DNA of 64,000 bases from Peronospora farinosa (taxonomy: Eukaryota > Oomycota > Peronosporomycetes > Peronosporales > Peronosporaceae). Of the stretch, positions 8,262-19,700 are shown in pieces (position 1 is the first letter of the stretch; every line of letters starts with the position of its first letter). The position numbers and the translations under genes are program-made. The DNA lies in NCBI GenBank assembly GCA_947646735.1, contig CANTFK010000267.1, positions 1-64,000 on the forward strand, given 5' to 3'. Under the pieces are notes generated by a model, which saw only the letters and a list, made by a program, of their open reading frames with translations, searched no databases and was not told the DNA's origin.

Positions 8262-10744
8262 TCAAGGTTTGCTACGCACTCCTACCGTCAAAAGTCCCGT
8301 TTCCATAACGATGACCAGCTGCTTCCGATTTTCTTCTTTGGCCGGCTGGAAAACCCAATCGACACGACCACTTCGACAATTGACCTTGACGCAGCCGACT
8401 TCCATACGCTCCCAATCCTTTCGAAAGGATGCTAATTCCACACAGAAAAGCAATACAACTGCCCACTTCTCCCAAACTTTGTTTAGCCCAGCAATGATCA
8501 TCTCCATCGTACCAAAGTCCACGTTCTTGCTCCGGTACTTGCACTCACACAGAAAAAGTGGCGGTTTAGAGTTGTCCTCCATGTTGCGTACGTAAATGTC
8601 ACACCTTTCAGCATTTGAAGCACGGACGAGATGACCAAAGTTACAGCCCTCGGCGCGAGTATCTAGGATACATGGCGGCCACTCAGCATTCGGTGGAGCC
8701 AAAAAGGGAATTTTCGAGCGAGACAAAGCCGCTAGATCTTCGTACGTTTCCAATAAATCGCTAGCAACAATCGCTTTCTCCGTATTACCAATGGTCATTG
8801 TCACTGGCCGTATTTCTTCTTGACATTCACTGAGCAACCCAGCAAAGAATTTATCGAAAGGAATGCCTTGCACTCCATTTCGCCGCGACGCACAGAAAAT
8901 CATATGAGCGACCATGTTCTCGTACAACTCATAATCTTTTTTCACCGACTTTCTGTTTATTTTTGGCATGAACCCCTTTCCTTTCAAGTACTCGGAGAAG
9001 ATGCCTAACGTTGAGTAATCTATACACTGATCACGATCATAGTAACCTGAGTAAGTCTTTCCACCCAATATAGCAAGATATAGAAGCATGTCCTGGTTAA
9101 TACTCGGGAAACAACACGACGGTTTCCACGGCATGCCATCAACCTTAAGTCGGCCATCAATTATAACCACTTCAGTTGTCTGTTCATCCACTAGGTTGGC
9201 GAAGTGTAGATGCATATAGCGGGTCCCCACATCCAGCTCAGTTTTCATTTTCTTATGCGGAGGCGGAGACGTACCATCACTGTCAACATTAGTATACGAT
9301 ATCGCCATTAGCTGCGCATCCTTTCCTTCTTGCTCCTTCATAAAATGTTTGCCTTGATGTGTCTTTAAGCTTACATGACCAAAAGCTTCATCCAGCAAAT
9401 CAGAAAGTATGATACCACTTGCAAGATTTTCCATCGCGTAATGTGCCGCGCTGTCGGCAAAATACCTGGCAAAACGCCCGCGAGAATTCTCCACAATGCT
9501 TTTCAGGACGGGATACTTATCTTGGACGTAATTCCAAGCACTCTCTTTGCCTTCATCTACAAACGGAATAGGCAAATATGGAGGAAAACGAGAAACAACC
9601 GTCATCCATTCGTGCTCTTCATCATAGCTTCCTCCTGACTGAGCAATCAAATTGGTGATCTTAGCGTCAGTCCCCATTACAATCACGACCAAGCCACAAA
9701 CACGAAAAATATTGCGTTGGAATGCCGCCATGTTTTTTCCACTGCCATCACGGTGCATGCTAGGCGTCATTTCATCCAACACAAAGAAAGGCAAGACCTT
9801 CTTCTCAGCCTTCATCCTTCTGCGAAAAGCGAAAACTTTCTCGCGATTGCATTTTTCCACGTGCAATGACGTTTTCTCTTGAAGGCGTATCATGTGTCCT
9901 TGCTGATTCTGCTCTTTGCTGCAACAATACTTCAGCAGCGCAAGAATGAAGCCAAAAGCCCACAGACTCTCTTTATCGTAGAAATCTGACATAATGTTCA
10001 AAATATCCTCCTCGGACTTTTGCATCGGGTCATCCATTTTTGTCACATCACTAAACGCTTTTGAAATTGACAAGAAATTTCCGCACAAGCGCTGAAAAGA
10101 TTGTTCAATGACAATAGGCCAGTAAAACCACGGGCGGCTTCCTCCCAACGCAAACGCCAGCTGTGACTTCCCCATGCCAAATTATCCTTCCACGCAAATG
10201 AACGGCAGCACAAACTTGTCAGAGAAGGCATACAGTGCGTCAATTTTGCTCAAAATCGGCTGGCAATAGTCCTTACAGTTGCGCCGGATCAGCTCTCCTC
10301 GTTGCTGGTAATGCGTCAGCTCGTCCGTGTATCGAGCATCGTTATCGAACTCTGCGACGCGTAAGGATATACTTCCCAATGACACCACCACCAGCACGTG
10401 GATTTGGGATGTCGATGGCTGCGACATCTTATTATCTTCAAACAACCAACGCTTTATAGTCCTCGTTGCAATCGCTTGCTGTCCATCAATCATCTGCTGA
10501 ATATGTGGATGCATCTCCCCGTTAGATAACTGTTCTGCAGCAGGGTCGCTGTCTTTCAGCCACGCGCCGTCCGTTTTCTTTGCCAGGAAGAGACACAAGT
10601 TTCGCGCAGGAACTTGAATGTCTTCGCATTTTTTGCCTTGATTTCGTCTTTTAAGTGTCCAACACTTTTGTTGTCGTCGATATCTACAGGAAACGCACTC
10701 CCCTCTTCCCGACCAACGATCGCGCATATCAGCGGTACAATCAT
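8262..10744 (-). pseudogene. Crinkler (CRN) effector gene, frameshifted and with a nonsense codon
   Basis: CRN proteins are translocated intracellular effectors of oomycetes. The N-terminal ubiquitin-like header starts at ATG 10744 ([30 protein letters not shown]). The LxLFLAK motif (LCLFLAKK) and the HVLV motif (HVLVVVS, Pro replaced by Ser) lie in another frame, so there is a frameshift at about 10,600-10,635, near an A6 run on the coding strand. A TAA at 10184-10182 interrupts the frame immediately before GMGKSQLAF, a Walker A loop of a P-loop NTPase. The remaining 637-residue frame (10175-8262) covers the NTPase region and ends with a CDIYVRN...CECKYRSK segment typical of a PD-(D/E)xK nuclease-like C-terminal domain. 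No intron fits either break. The locus is best read as a non-functional copy; the gene had no conventional signal peptide, as is usual for many CRNs. Confidence 0.85.
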
Positions 10745-11064
10745 ATTTAGCCAAAAAAGTTCTCAAATGAAGGGGACAAGAATTTTCTATTCGCAAATGA
10801 AGTTGATTGATTGTATATGCGACTATAGTGGGGCCAAGACGCAAGGCAAACTTCCATTCTGACTGGCTGACTAGACCTCTTTAAATTAGGGTATTCCCAC
10901 AATGATACTCCTATACTAATAATAACTATCCTGTACTGCGCGATAATTCCAAGAAGTAATACTACCTTAACTGCTTACGTATCTAATTGATACATGCCTC
11001 AGGATTTAAGGGTATCTATACATCAGGTGAAGAAAAACGCGTGCACGGCTTGTAGGAGTAACGT
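10745..11064. other. region upstream of the CRN locus
   Basis: This 320-bp stretch precedes the CRN start on the minus strand and is AT-rich with no coding character. It should contain the former CRN promoter; no clear initiator motif was found. Confidence 0.5.
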
Positions 11065-11990
11065 CTACCCGGAGCAGCAGCCTCGTATATTGATACAGAC
11101 TTGACAATTGGTAACTCTATAGAGCTCTACCATGAACTTCATCATCGTGCGCTTCAGCCGGTTACCGCCGAGCCGGCCAACTATAAATCCGTCAGGGTAC
11201 GCTCTGAATGCGATCAATTTCAGGAATTTTAAGCACAGCTCGCAAGGTTTACCGTGATGAGTCTCGTGCGCGACAGTCGTAGAATATGTCACGAAGCTTA
11301 ACAAATTTGAGCAGCGTCCTTTTAGTTTTCGCGATTGGTCTCCGTATATGACGACCATTATCTATCGATTCACCATGTGCAAAAGTGGGATCTGACCGCG
11401 CTTGAAACACTTCGACGTCGAACATATCTTTCTTGTCTGCACAATGGACTCGAGCAGCGTCGATTTTTTCAGCTCTAGCAGTGCCTTTCGCCAAGCCGAT
11501 ACGGCTGAAGATGCAACAATGACGTATACCAGCAACTGCTGCTCTGAGTTTACATTGTCGGACAGTGGTGACAACATGATTACTTTTGTGTTGTAGGCCA
11601 TGTGTGCTTCGTGGCAAAGCTGGGAGTAAAACTGGAGCAAGCTCGAAAGACCAGCGTAAACGCCTCGTATTATTGAAGATTTTCAAGTGTTGACGCAATT
11701 CATCGACTCTTGGCGACTGATTTAATCAGCGGCTGCTGGTCTCGTGTACGGCGGTAAGTATATACAGCTAGCATGGTGATGGACATGATGTCGTCTACAA
11801 CCGAAACCGAAGTTGTAATGTTGACTGACTCGGTTCAGCCGCAAGTCGCTGTTGCTCGCCAACCTACGGCCAGGAGGCTGGTGGATACTTTCACATGTCG
11901 ACCACAATTCTGTCCATCGGATACAGCATGTTTGGCGTTCACCCTGCGAAGATAACACTTACCTTCCGACTGGCATGTTCTTCTGTATAA
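11065..11990 (-). pseudogene. decayed coding sequence of unidentified family
   Basis: All three minus-strand frames contain protein-like pieces that succeed or overlap each other: SVVDDIMSITMLAVYTYRR (about 11,800), ELRQHLKIFNNTRRLRW (about 11,695-11,640), YNTKVIMLSPLSDN... (11,585-11,470) and DMFDVEVFQARSDPTFAHGE (about 11,430-11,370). No set of GT-AG introns joins them cleanly. The pattern is that of a gene that has accumulated indels. I do not recognise the family. Confidence 0.4.
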
Positions 11991-12351
11991 GTGCACACGA
12001 TCAAAAAAACGTTCTACGGTCTAGACGTAAGTAAGCAGATAACAAAACATCCTCCTAAAATGGATACATGCATTGTGAGCAACACCCACGAGATGCCAAT
12101 TAACATCTAGGTAGATTCTGGCGCTAAATAGTACTTTTTAATTCAATATAAATCCTAATATGATAATACATGAAGCTGGCATTTTTATATTCTAATATAA
12201 CTGCGCATTTGTTACACGAACGTCAAATTTTATACTAAACGTGGTGTGGTTGTACACGAAGGAATAGCAGCCCTACAAATTCCATGTCAGTTGCACCGTC
12301 AGTGGATCATTTTGACGCGCCACGTAGTACGTGGTATTGAGTCTCGTCTCG
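11991..12351. other. upstream region of COX10
   Basis: The spacer is 361 bp and AT-rich between the decayed sequence and the COX10 start. No repeat or gene is visible. It should include the COX10 promoter and 5' UTR. Confidence 0.55.
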
Positions 12352-13731
12352 ATGTTTTCGCTCGCCTCAGCTCCACACATTTGCACTGTGTTACGCACTA
12401 CGTCGCCCAGCCGTCGACTGATTTTCCGCTTGCGTTGTCATGCGATACGCGTATTATCAACGAGACCAACAGCCGAAGTGGCTGTAGCCACATGTTCCAA
12501 GACAGCGGCTACTGCAGCTATCGACGTGATCCCATTAACCGAAATGATGACACTCAAGGACCGTCTTACAATTTATAGTCAACTAGGCAAAGCACGTCTT
12601 AGTGCATTGGTAGTTATGACCACAGGCGCGGGTTTTTTGATGGCTGGAGGACCCATTTCCTGGTGCACCTTTGCTGCTGCCACAGTTGGAACGTCTTTGG
12701 CTGCTGTATCTGCCAATACATTCAATCAGTCTTGGGAGGTTGACCTGGACGCTAAAATGCAGCGTACCCATCGCCGTCCTCTTCCGTCGGGACGGATCTC
12801 CCAGTCACATGCTCTGACCTTTGGTGCTGCTACGGGTACAGCCAGTGCGGCTGTTCTAGCCGTTGGATGCAGTCCATTGGTGGCTTCATTGGGCGTGCTG
12901 AACATTGGTCTCTATTCGCTAGTGTATACTCCAATGAAGATGAAAAGCGAGCTCAACACATGGGTAGGCTCTGTCGTGGGTGCCATCCCGCCTATTATGG
13001 GCTGGGCGGCTGCTACAGGAACTATTATGGCACCGGAAGCTGCGCTGCTGGCGTACTTGATGTATTGCTGGCAGATGCCGCACTTTTTTGCTTTGAGCTG
13101 GCGATCACGCAAAGATTATGCCCGTGGAGGCTACAAGATGGTAGCGTGCAACGATCCCACGGGCTCTCGAAGTGCTGCTTTGGCACTAAGGTACTCGTAC
13201 TATATGGGTGCAATCCCGATTGTGGCTGCGGTCACAGATGCTACGAGCTACATGTTTGCGGTGGAAGGTACCGTCGTGAACGCGTACACGATCTACTTGG
13301 CGCACAATTTTTACGCCAACCCGTCAAATGCATCAGCACAGAAGGTCTTCCTGGCTTCGCTTTGGTATCTGCCTGTCATTATGGGCTGCATGGTCCTGCA
13401 CAGTCAGCAGTGGATGGATGACGAGGAAATTGAAACCAAGAAGGAAGCTAACGTGTGGCGCGAGGTATTTTTGGGTGAAGTGGTGGAGGAGGACTTTCAG
13501 TCGCAGGATCCCTCGGCTCATATTGAAGAGAGTTCTATGTCTGCGTGGTTGGTGGCAAAGGTGCGCACCGTGCGCCACAGCCTTCGGGATTTTTGTATTC
13601 ACGAAAATTTGTGGGGAGCAAAGGACGGCAAGCACCAGGCTGACAAGTCCAACGTGCTTTGTCCCGTGCACGTGGGTCACCAGGCTAAGGAGACCGTGAC
13701 AATAACAGCACAGGCTTCCAGCAAGGACTGA
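12352..13731 (+). CDS. COX10: protoheme IX farnesyltransferase (heme O synthase)
   Basis: This intronless gene encodes 459 residues. COX10 is a mitochondrial inner-membrane UbiA-type prenyltransferase that converts heme B to heme O, the first step to heme A for cytochrome c oxidase. The first Asp-rich signature is present as NTFNQSWEVDLDAKMQRTHR (about residues 124-143), followed by RPLPSGR. The second conserved loop reads FALSWRSRKDYARGGYKM (about residues 246-263). About eight hydrophobic helices alternate through the core, and the N-terminus is Ser/Arg-rich and fits a mitochondrial presequence. The frame is open slightly further upstream, but 12352 is the first ATG. The 3' end converges on NAR1, with 164 bp between stop codons. 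Confidence 0.95.
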   Translation: MFSLASAPHICTVLRTTSPSRRLIFRLRCHAIRVLSTRPTAEVAVATCSKTAATAAIDVIPLTEMMTLKDRLTIYSQLGKARLSALVVMTTGAGFLMAGGPISWCTFAAATVGTSLAAVSANTFNQSWEVDLDAKMQRTHRRPLPSGRISQSHALTFGAATGTASAAVLAVGCSPLVASLGVLNIGLYSLVYTPMKMKSELNTWVGSVVGAIPPIMGWAAATGTIMAPEAALLAYLMYCWQMPHFFALSWRSRKDYARGGYKMVACNDPTGSRSAALALRYSYYMGAIPIVAAVTDATSYMFAVEGTVVNAYTIYLAHNFYANPSNASAQKVFLASLWYLPVIMGCMVLHSQQWMDDEEIETKKEANVWREVFLGEVVEEDFQSQDPSAHIEESSMSAWLVAKVRTVRHSLRDFCIHENLWGAKDGKHQADKSNVLCPVHVGHQAKETVTITAQASSKD

Positions 13732-13895
13732 AGAAATTGCTGGTATGTGCAAAGAGGGCAGAACGGCAGTATCAAAGGTATATAGAAAAGGACGACTGTC
13801 AATATGAAACATCAGAAGAATGTGTGAGAGGAGCACATGTACCCATGCTTGATTCTCTTAAACGTACACTGGTTGAATATCTACTAAAATGTGGA

Positions 13896-15533
13896 TCACC
13901 ACTTGATGCCCAAAGGGTTTGACTGCTCCATTTTCGGAACAGCGTGGTATTGTGTATGCAGCACTTCACGTGCTGTCTCGGAGAATGGTGTTCCACCCAA
14001 ATACTTTTCGTACAAATACTTCACAGCTGGGTTTGCGGTGGGTTCGCGCACTTGGAGCTCCTGGAAACGACTTGTGACGTTATCAAGCAGCTCCGTAGCC
14101 AGCAGCGTCGACTTCGGCCTAATCTGACCACCACCGTTTAAGCACCCGCTCGGGCACGCCATGATTTCGACGTAGTGGTATGGGCACCTGTTCCGCCGGA
14201 TCTTCGTCATGATCGATTGAATATTGCGAAAACCATAGGCGACAGCAAATTTCAGCACCTCCTTTCCTTCGACGACCAAGGATACCTCGCGGAAATCTGG
14301 GTTGCGGCCAGCAACATACTCGAGCGGACCGCTAACCTCTACGTTGAAGAGTTTTTTAGCTGCGAAGCGAAAAATGTGTTCGAGCTGGCCGCCAGAACTA
14401 GCATTCAAGCTACTACCCAAAACACTCGAGCCATCTTCTGACACGCCGCTCAGCATTATCTCCTCTGGCGTAAGATTCGCTGGCTTCAACCCCGCAAAGT
14501 CAATATTCAGCGACTCGACCAGCTCAATAATCTCCGTGGTAGCAAGCACACAGTCCACTTCTCTGGTTGCATGCTCCGGGTCCTGAAAATCCTTTCGCGA
14601 TGCCTCCAGTTTCTTGTCAAAGCATGGCATCACCGCAACATGGTAAACTTCGTCCGGCGCTATTCCACGCTCGCCACTCAGGAAGCGCTTGACAATCGAG
14701 CCTGCAATCTGCTGTGGAGATTTCGTAGTATCAATGAACGGAATGGCATTCGGCTGGGACTTTTCGGCATAACAGATCCATCCAGGGCACGACGAAGCCA
14801 ACATCGGCATAGCTCGTAGCGGGTCTTGCAAAGGGTTAGCAGCAGTACTGGGCTCCAGATACTCCGTCTTTCTCGACGAGACTGCTACAGACGACGGTGG
14901 TCGTGCCCAGATGGTCTTTTGCTGGTCACAATATCTGCGCAAAAACTCTGCACGAGATTCAAGCAGCGCTAAGTCTCCACTACACGTCGAGTCGATCACA
15001 AGGTTCACTCCAAGAGTCCGAAACAGCGTCACGAGCTTGCGGTGCACTACAATCACTGGCATATCAAAATGAACTGCCAATGACGCACGTGACTGTGGTG
15101 ATAGTGTCACTACCACGTACTTGTACGTGTGGGCAGCAAGTACGTCCAGCATTTCCTTGCAACTTTGCTGCGAGATTAACACGGTCTCGGCTGACGTGAC
15201 GCAGCCGCTACACGCGAGACAGTCATCCAGCAAGATCGTAGCCTTTTCTTGCGTCGTTGTACGGATAATATTGGGTTCAACCGGCGGTAGTACTGCCATG
15301 TCCATGGCCGAGAGCTCCGTCTGCAGTGTGATCTTGGCAAGGCCGTTGGCAGACGGAACACCGTCACCTTCGGGTTTAGAAGCATCCGACATAAATAACG
15401 GATTTATACAAGCTTGTGATGGCTGGATGTAGTCATTAAGATCATTAAGAAATACGGATGCCTGTATACAATAGCAAAATAGACGTGAGAAAGGAGCATC
15501 AGGTGCGTCATCTAGACAAGGAATACGCACCAT
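13896..15533 (-). CDS. NAR1: NAR1/NARF-type iron-only hydrogenase-like Fe-S assembly protein
   Basis: NAR1 is part of the cytosolic iron-sulfur assembly (CIA) machinery and carries two Fe-S clusters. The protein starts ASVFLNDLNDYIQPSQACIN, which includes the first cluster Cys. CLACSGC, SCPGW, VMPCFDKK and ACPSGCLNGGGQIR follow, the last being the hydrogenase-like cluster signature. Preferred model: exon 1 is only the ATG at 15533-15531, followed by an intron at 15530-15462 (ATG|GTGCGT...TACAG|GCATCC) and exon 2 at 15461-13896, giving 523 residues. The intron is 69 bp, a multiple of three and stop-free, so an unspliced 545-residue product is also possible. Its extra 23 residues (VRIPCLDDAPDAP...) do not look like a NAR1 N-terminus. 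Confidence 0.93.
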   Translation of the reverse strand: MVRIPCLDDAPDAPFSRLFCYCIQASVFLNDLNDYIQPSQACINPLFMSDASKPEGDGVPSANGLAKITLQTELSAMDMAVLPPVEPNIIRTTTQEKATILLDDCLACSGCVTSAETVLISQQSCKEMLDVLAAHTYKYVVVTLSPQSRASLAVHFDMPVIVVHRKLVTLFRTLGVNLVIDSTCSGDLALLESRAEFLRRYCDQQKTIWARPPSSVAVSSRKTEYLEPSTAANPLQDPLRAMPMLASSCPGWICYAEKSQPNAIPFIDTTKSPQQIAGSIVKRFLSGERGIAPDEVYHVAVMPCFDKKLEASRKDFQDPEHATREVDCVLATTEIIELVESLNIDFAGLKPANLTPEEIMLSGVSEDGSSVLGSSLNASSGGQLEHIFRFAAKKLFNVEVSGPLEYVAGRNPDFREVSLVVEGKEVLKFAVAYGFRNIQSIMTKIRRNRCPYHYVEIMACPSGCLNGGGQIRPKSTLLATELLDNVTSRFQELQVREPTANPAVKYLYEKYLGGTPFSETAREVLHTQYHAVPKMEQSNPLGIKW

Positions 15534-15538
15534 TGATT

Positions 15539-15552
15539 ATATGGTAGAGTGA
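15539..15552 (-). promoter_or_regulatory. initiator-like element upstream of NAR1
   Basis: On the minus strand the sequence TCACTCTACCATAT ends about 6 bases before the NAR1 ATG. It fits the oomycete initiator pattern (TCAYTYYNNNAWT). A transcription start here would give a very short 5' leader, in line with the start-codon exon of the gene. It was identified by motif only. Confidence 0.35.
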
Positions 15553-16712
15553 AAAAGAAATTAATTAAATTCTTGTATGGTTAATAATGGATATTATAAA
15601 TATTTTTTCATAATTTTTATTCAAAGAAAGCACTTTCTTGGAAGAATTGCCAAAAAACCTTGCGTAAAAGTGAAAGCATCGATCTATTATAACAGGTTAT
15701 CAGCTATGGAAGTCTATAATAATACCGTTATTGAATTTTAACATTCGAATAAGTGTACGGTCGTGACATTATTACAACTAAAGCAGTATCACTATAGACA
15801 TGCATCACAGTGTCATTTTTTGTATTTTTATTTGCAATGTGATAGAAAAAACCTACATTCGTACAGGCTTCTGTCCGTAGCAAAATGTCCATTTTTATTA
15901 AACACTTCTTGGCAATGTTGAATCAAAACGTAGACATCATTACACAAACGACAATAGACGCGAGAGCACTATCCGAAATGGGAGAACTACAGCCAGCAAT
16001 GTTTCATCCTGTCTAACGAGGAGGAAGTAAGACAATTAAGATTCAGAGTACCATCTATCAGCGATGATTTACTATAAAACGAAACCTTAGTGATATTTAA
16101 AAGAGGTTTAGTAGTTGAATTTGCTCCATGCAATTCTCTGGGTTTTCTATTCGATCAAAGCATGTCTTTGTTAAAGTACTACCTCCTGTAGGACAACACC
16201 TTCATGTCATGTCTCGAACTGGCTCTGGAAATAGCCACCCCACTAGTTCAATTGCAGTTGCACAGAAGTTGCCAATTCGTAACATATTGGCGAAAGGAAT
16301 TTTGCTCCATTGCCCAGCTCGATAAGCATGTTACATCCCGTAATTCTGTAGTAAAAAACGTGTAGTAAGTACCGTATGAACCAGTCTTCTCTTCGATTAT
16401 CAGCCATTTACTCGCTTCGTAGTCCTATCCCTTTTCTATACATTTCTCAAATGAAAATGCTACTGGCTCTTCCAATAAGAGGGAGAGAGGAAAGACGAGA
16501 AACAACAAGGCAAAAAAAAAAAGTGCCAATTCTCTGTTCTTTATTGAAAAAAAAGCCGGAAGCCAAAAGTTTGGTATTATCAATAGTGACAGGTTTCATC
16601 CCCCTCTCTTTTCATCTTCGAGACAGCAACAGACATATCGATCTCCCCCCCCCCCCTCTCTCTCTCTCTTTATTGAAAACTGGCGGGAGAGAGGAAGACG
16701 AGGAATGCCAAG
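15553..16712. other. divergent intergenic region, NAR1 to GPCR-INPP4
   Basis: About 1.16 kb, AT-rich on the NAR1 side, without a convincing gene. Close to the right-hand gene it contains A-runs (16505-16520), a C12 run with a CT tract (16643-16670), and two pairs of direct repeats: GGGAGAGAGGAA(A)GACGAG at 16481-16499 and 16685-16702, and CTTTATTGAAAA at about 16540 and 16669. It should hold two divergent promoters. Confidence 0.6.
16643..16670 (+). repeat. poly-C and CT microsatellite in the GPCR-INPP4 leader
   Basis: A run of 12 C residues is followed directly by about six CT dinucleotides. It ends 43 bases before the ATG at 16713. It would lie in the 5' UTR or core promoter of the downstream gene and is prone to length variation. 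Confidence 0.9.
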
Positions 16713-19700
16713 ATGCCCCTGGGTGCGTTTCATGGCTATAAAATCGCAATTGTGTTTCTTTTTGTAATGATTGTAGCAACTTTAGACATTGTCAAGACAT
16801 TTCCGACCCAATTTTCCTATGAATGTGAAGACAAGAAATGTCTGTATTCCACTGATACAAATAATATGTTATACTATGATCCCGTCGATTGTATCAACAA
16901 ATGTCGAGCCTCTGATCAAAAGAAAAAAGGCAGTAACCTCTCGGATATTGCAACGATGACAGTAGCGTCCTCATTAAATGGCACGTGTATTGATTGTGCG
17001 CTTCAAATTACATCCACGTATGATTTTCCCCAATTGTTTACGACATTTGACCTCACCCCAGCGTCAGTGAGAGCTTCAAAGTGTAGTTTTACGTGTGAAA
17101 TTACGTTGGATACACCAACACTTTGGGTACTGGAAGGAAAAATGTCTGACTGTACCGTCGGTACTTTGGATATGGTAGTGGATTGTACAAGAGACGGTAA
17201 TGTGACTATTATGTCCCTTGATGCTGATGCATTGGACGTTCTTATGACAGAACGTCACAGTTATGAGTTTCTAGTGGATCACGTGACAACGAGACTTGGA
17301 CCAGGAACATTTGCAGAGGATTCAATATTGTCAATCAAGTTTGATGGTACAGGTTGTCTTGCATCGACGAGGGGGAATACAGGAGCTAGTAGACAACAGG
17401 CTTTTGAATTGGACTTGACGTCCAAGGCATATAACCTCACTGGCACGTTTACACATACGACAATGACAGCAGATAATCCTATTATTATGACCTCGACTTT
17501 TGTGACGCTTAGTGTCACGAGTGGTGCGGTCTTAAGTGCTGGTGCTTTTTTCTTGCTGCGTGTTGCAAGTGACAAGGAGAAGGAGTTTGGAGAGTTGATT
17601 GAAAATGTGTCGACAGCTTCCATGTTGCTACCCGACATGGACAGTTCTGAGCGTGTTAATTTGGAACTATTTGTGGGAGCTTCTAACATTTCATTTACGA
17701 TCCCAGACTCGTTCACTGGTAGTATTCAGAACGGCGATAGGGTGAACATTACGTTTGGAAAGTTTCGAAACCCGGCCAATGACTCTGTCGCTATTGACAA
17801 ACTGTATCTTTCGGCGTACCAAGGTCTTGCGTCTGCTGTTGACAAATCGCCTATTAAATTTTACAGACTGGATGATGCACGTCGGTCGCTTAAAGCTGCA
17901 CCGCTGGACATAATTACCGTGGCGGTTTACGGCGCATGTTTTTTGTTCTCACTGGTGATCATTCGCTGGCACGGCTTGCCATTAACAGTGAATACACTGT
18001 GGACGGATTTAGTGGCTATCACAGCACTGTTTTCGTTTGCAGCGGGGACCGGTGGGTATCTTGTGTGGGTCATTCAACCGTCCAAGGCTTATGTTCATTG
18101 GTATACAGCGCAGTATTTCTTTAACACTGCAATGATACTGTCACTATGTTTCCACTGGGCGACTGTGCTGTCGTTTAAGTGTTTCAAGAAACTGAGCTTC
18201 ACATCCCCTGTCGTGTTGGCGTACGTTTTGATCAATGCCTGCGTGCTGGCCTTCATTGTCGTGGTATCAGTAATGACTGAAGAAAAAATGGAGTGTGTGT
18301 ACGACGTGAAGTCCACGTCATGTTCGTCTGCAGAGGAGTGTGCACTGTCGATAGCTGCTGAGGGCATGATTGTTCGGTCTGCCATCGAAGAATGTGATAT
18401 GGAGGGATTCTACTTGGCCTTTGGCACGGGTCTCATCGTGTACACACTTATGTTGATGATACTTGGTTGCATGGTCATGAGCCGTGGACGAACGCTAATG
18501 CTAAACGAGGATCCGTCTGACGCGAGAATCCGCAAGTCTCTTACGATCTTTTACGCTATTATCGCTACGACATGTGTTCTCTACGTATCAGCGCAGGTTA
18601 TCTATATCGCACAGTATGTCTCGCACGAAGGTGAAGATAACCAGCTGTCAGACGTGGTATGGTATATTTTCATTGTGTGGTTGCCACACAGCCTTCCACC
18701 GCTATTACTTCTGTTTTTGCAGTGGAACCCAAGCACAGAGAACTTCCGGCAGGACGAAGCACCGTCGGTTGATCAGTCGTCAAAGGAGGATGTATTTAAT
18801 TACACCCCACGTTCGTCTGGATCGTCAAGTCATATGCCGTACTCGAAATTGTTGCGCGATCGTTTAAGCATGGGAGAATCGATACTTAACAGCGATGAGC
18901 CTGGCAGTCGGTTGCGAATCATCGTGCGGCTTAAGCTACCCCCAACATTTGACCGTGCGTGTTTTGTGTCGCTTGATTTTTACTCGTCAAAGGAGACGAT
19001 TACATCCAGCAACACGCTCAATAACATTTCCAACGCTGCTGCATGGAAGTGTGTGGGCACAACGGAGCCAGTTGGTGTGGCGGGTGAAACGGAATCAGTG
19101 TTGAAGACAGGCTCAACACACACTATTTTTCCTTTTGTTGCCGTGCTAGAGGTGCCTGTAATTGGCCCTGCTTCCAAGACATTGCTACGTTTTATGGTGC
19201 ATGCTAGTACACTTGGGAAACGGGATACGTTTTCACCTTGTTTGGATCGTTCAAGTTTAAGTACACGGAGTCAAGAGACGGCTTCGAATCCACAGCTGTC
19301 GTTTCAGATGACGATGTTCCATCCCGTGCTGGAGTTTGTTACTTCGTCTCAGGCCGTGCTAGACGCAGCAGCGAGTGGTCACTCGCTGAATATTCACCCA
19401 TCGGACGAAAACACGTGTGCTATTTTGGAGGAGTTTCCTTCATTGCAGAGTGAGATCAACACTATGTTGAAGGGGAACACCAAGAACGCGGAGCTGAGTG
19501 TGCAGACAGTCATGATGCCTGGCGACATTTCCAACCGTGATGATGCTGCATCTCACAAGAACATCGGTAATATCATCCGATTCTTCCAGTATGACACGGA
19601 AGATGGCGGTGGTGGTCTTGTTGTAGAGGACCTGCAGGAAAGCGTTTACGCGAATGCGATTCCGCGCCAGTTGATCGAGCTGATTGCGGCTGAGCGTCAG

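Noticed and set aside
8212..8595. Plus-strand 127-codon frame over the CRN 3' end
   Set aside because: It is antisense to the recognisable nuclease-like end of the CRN sequence and has no domain.
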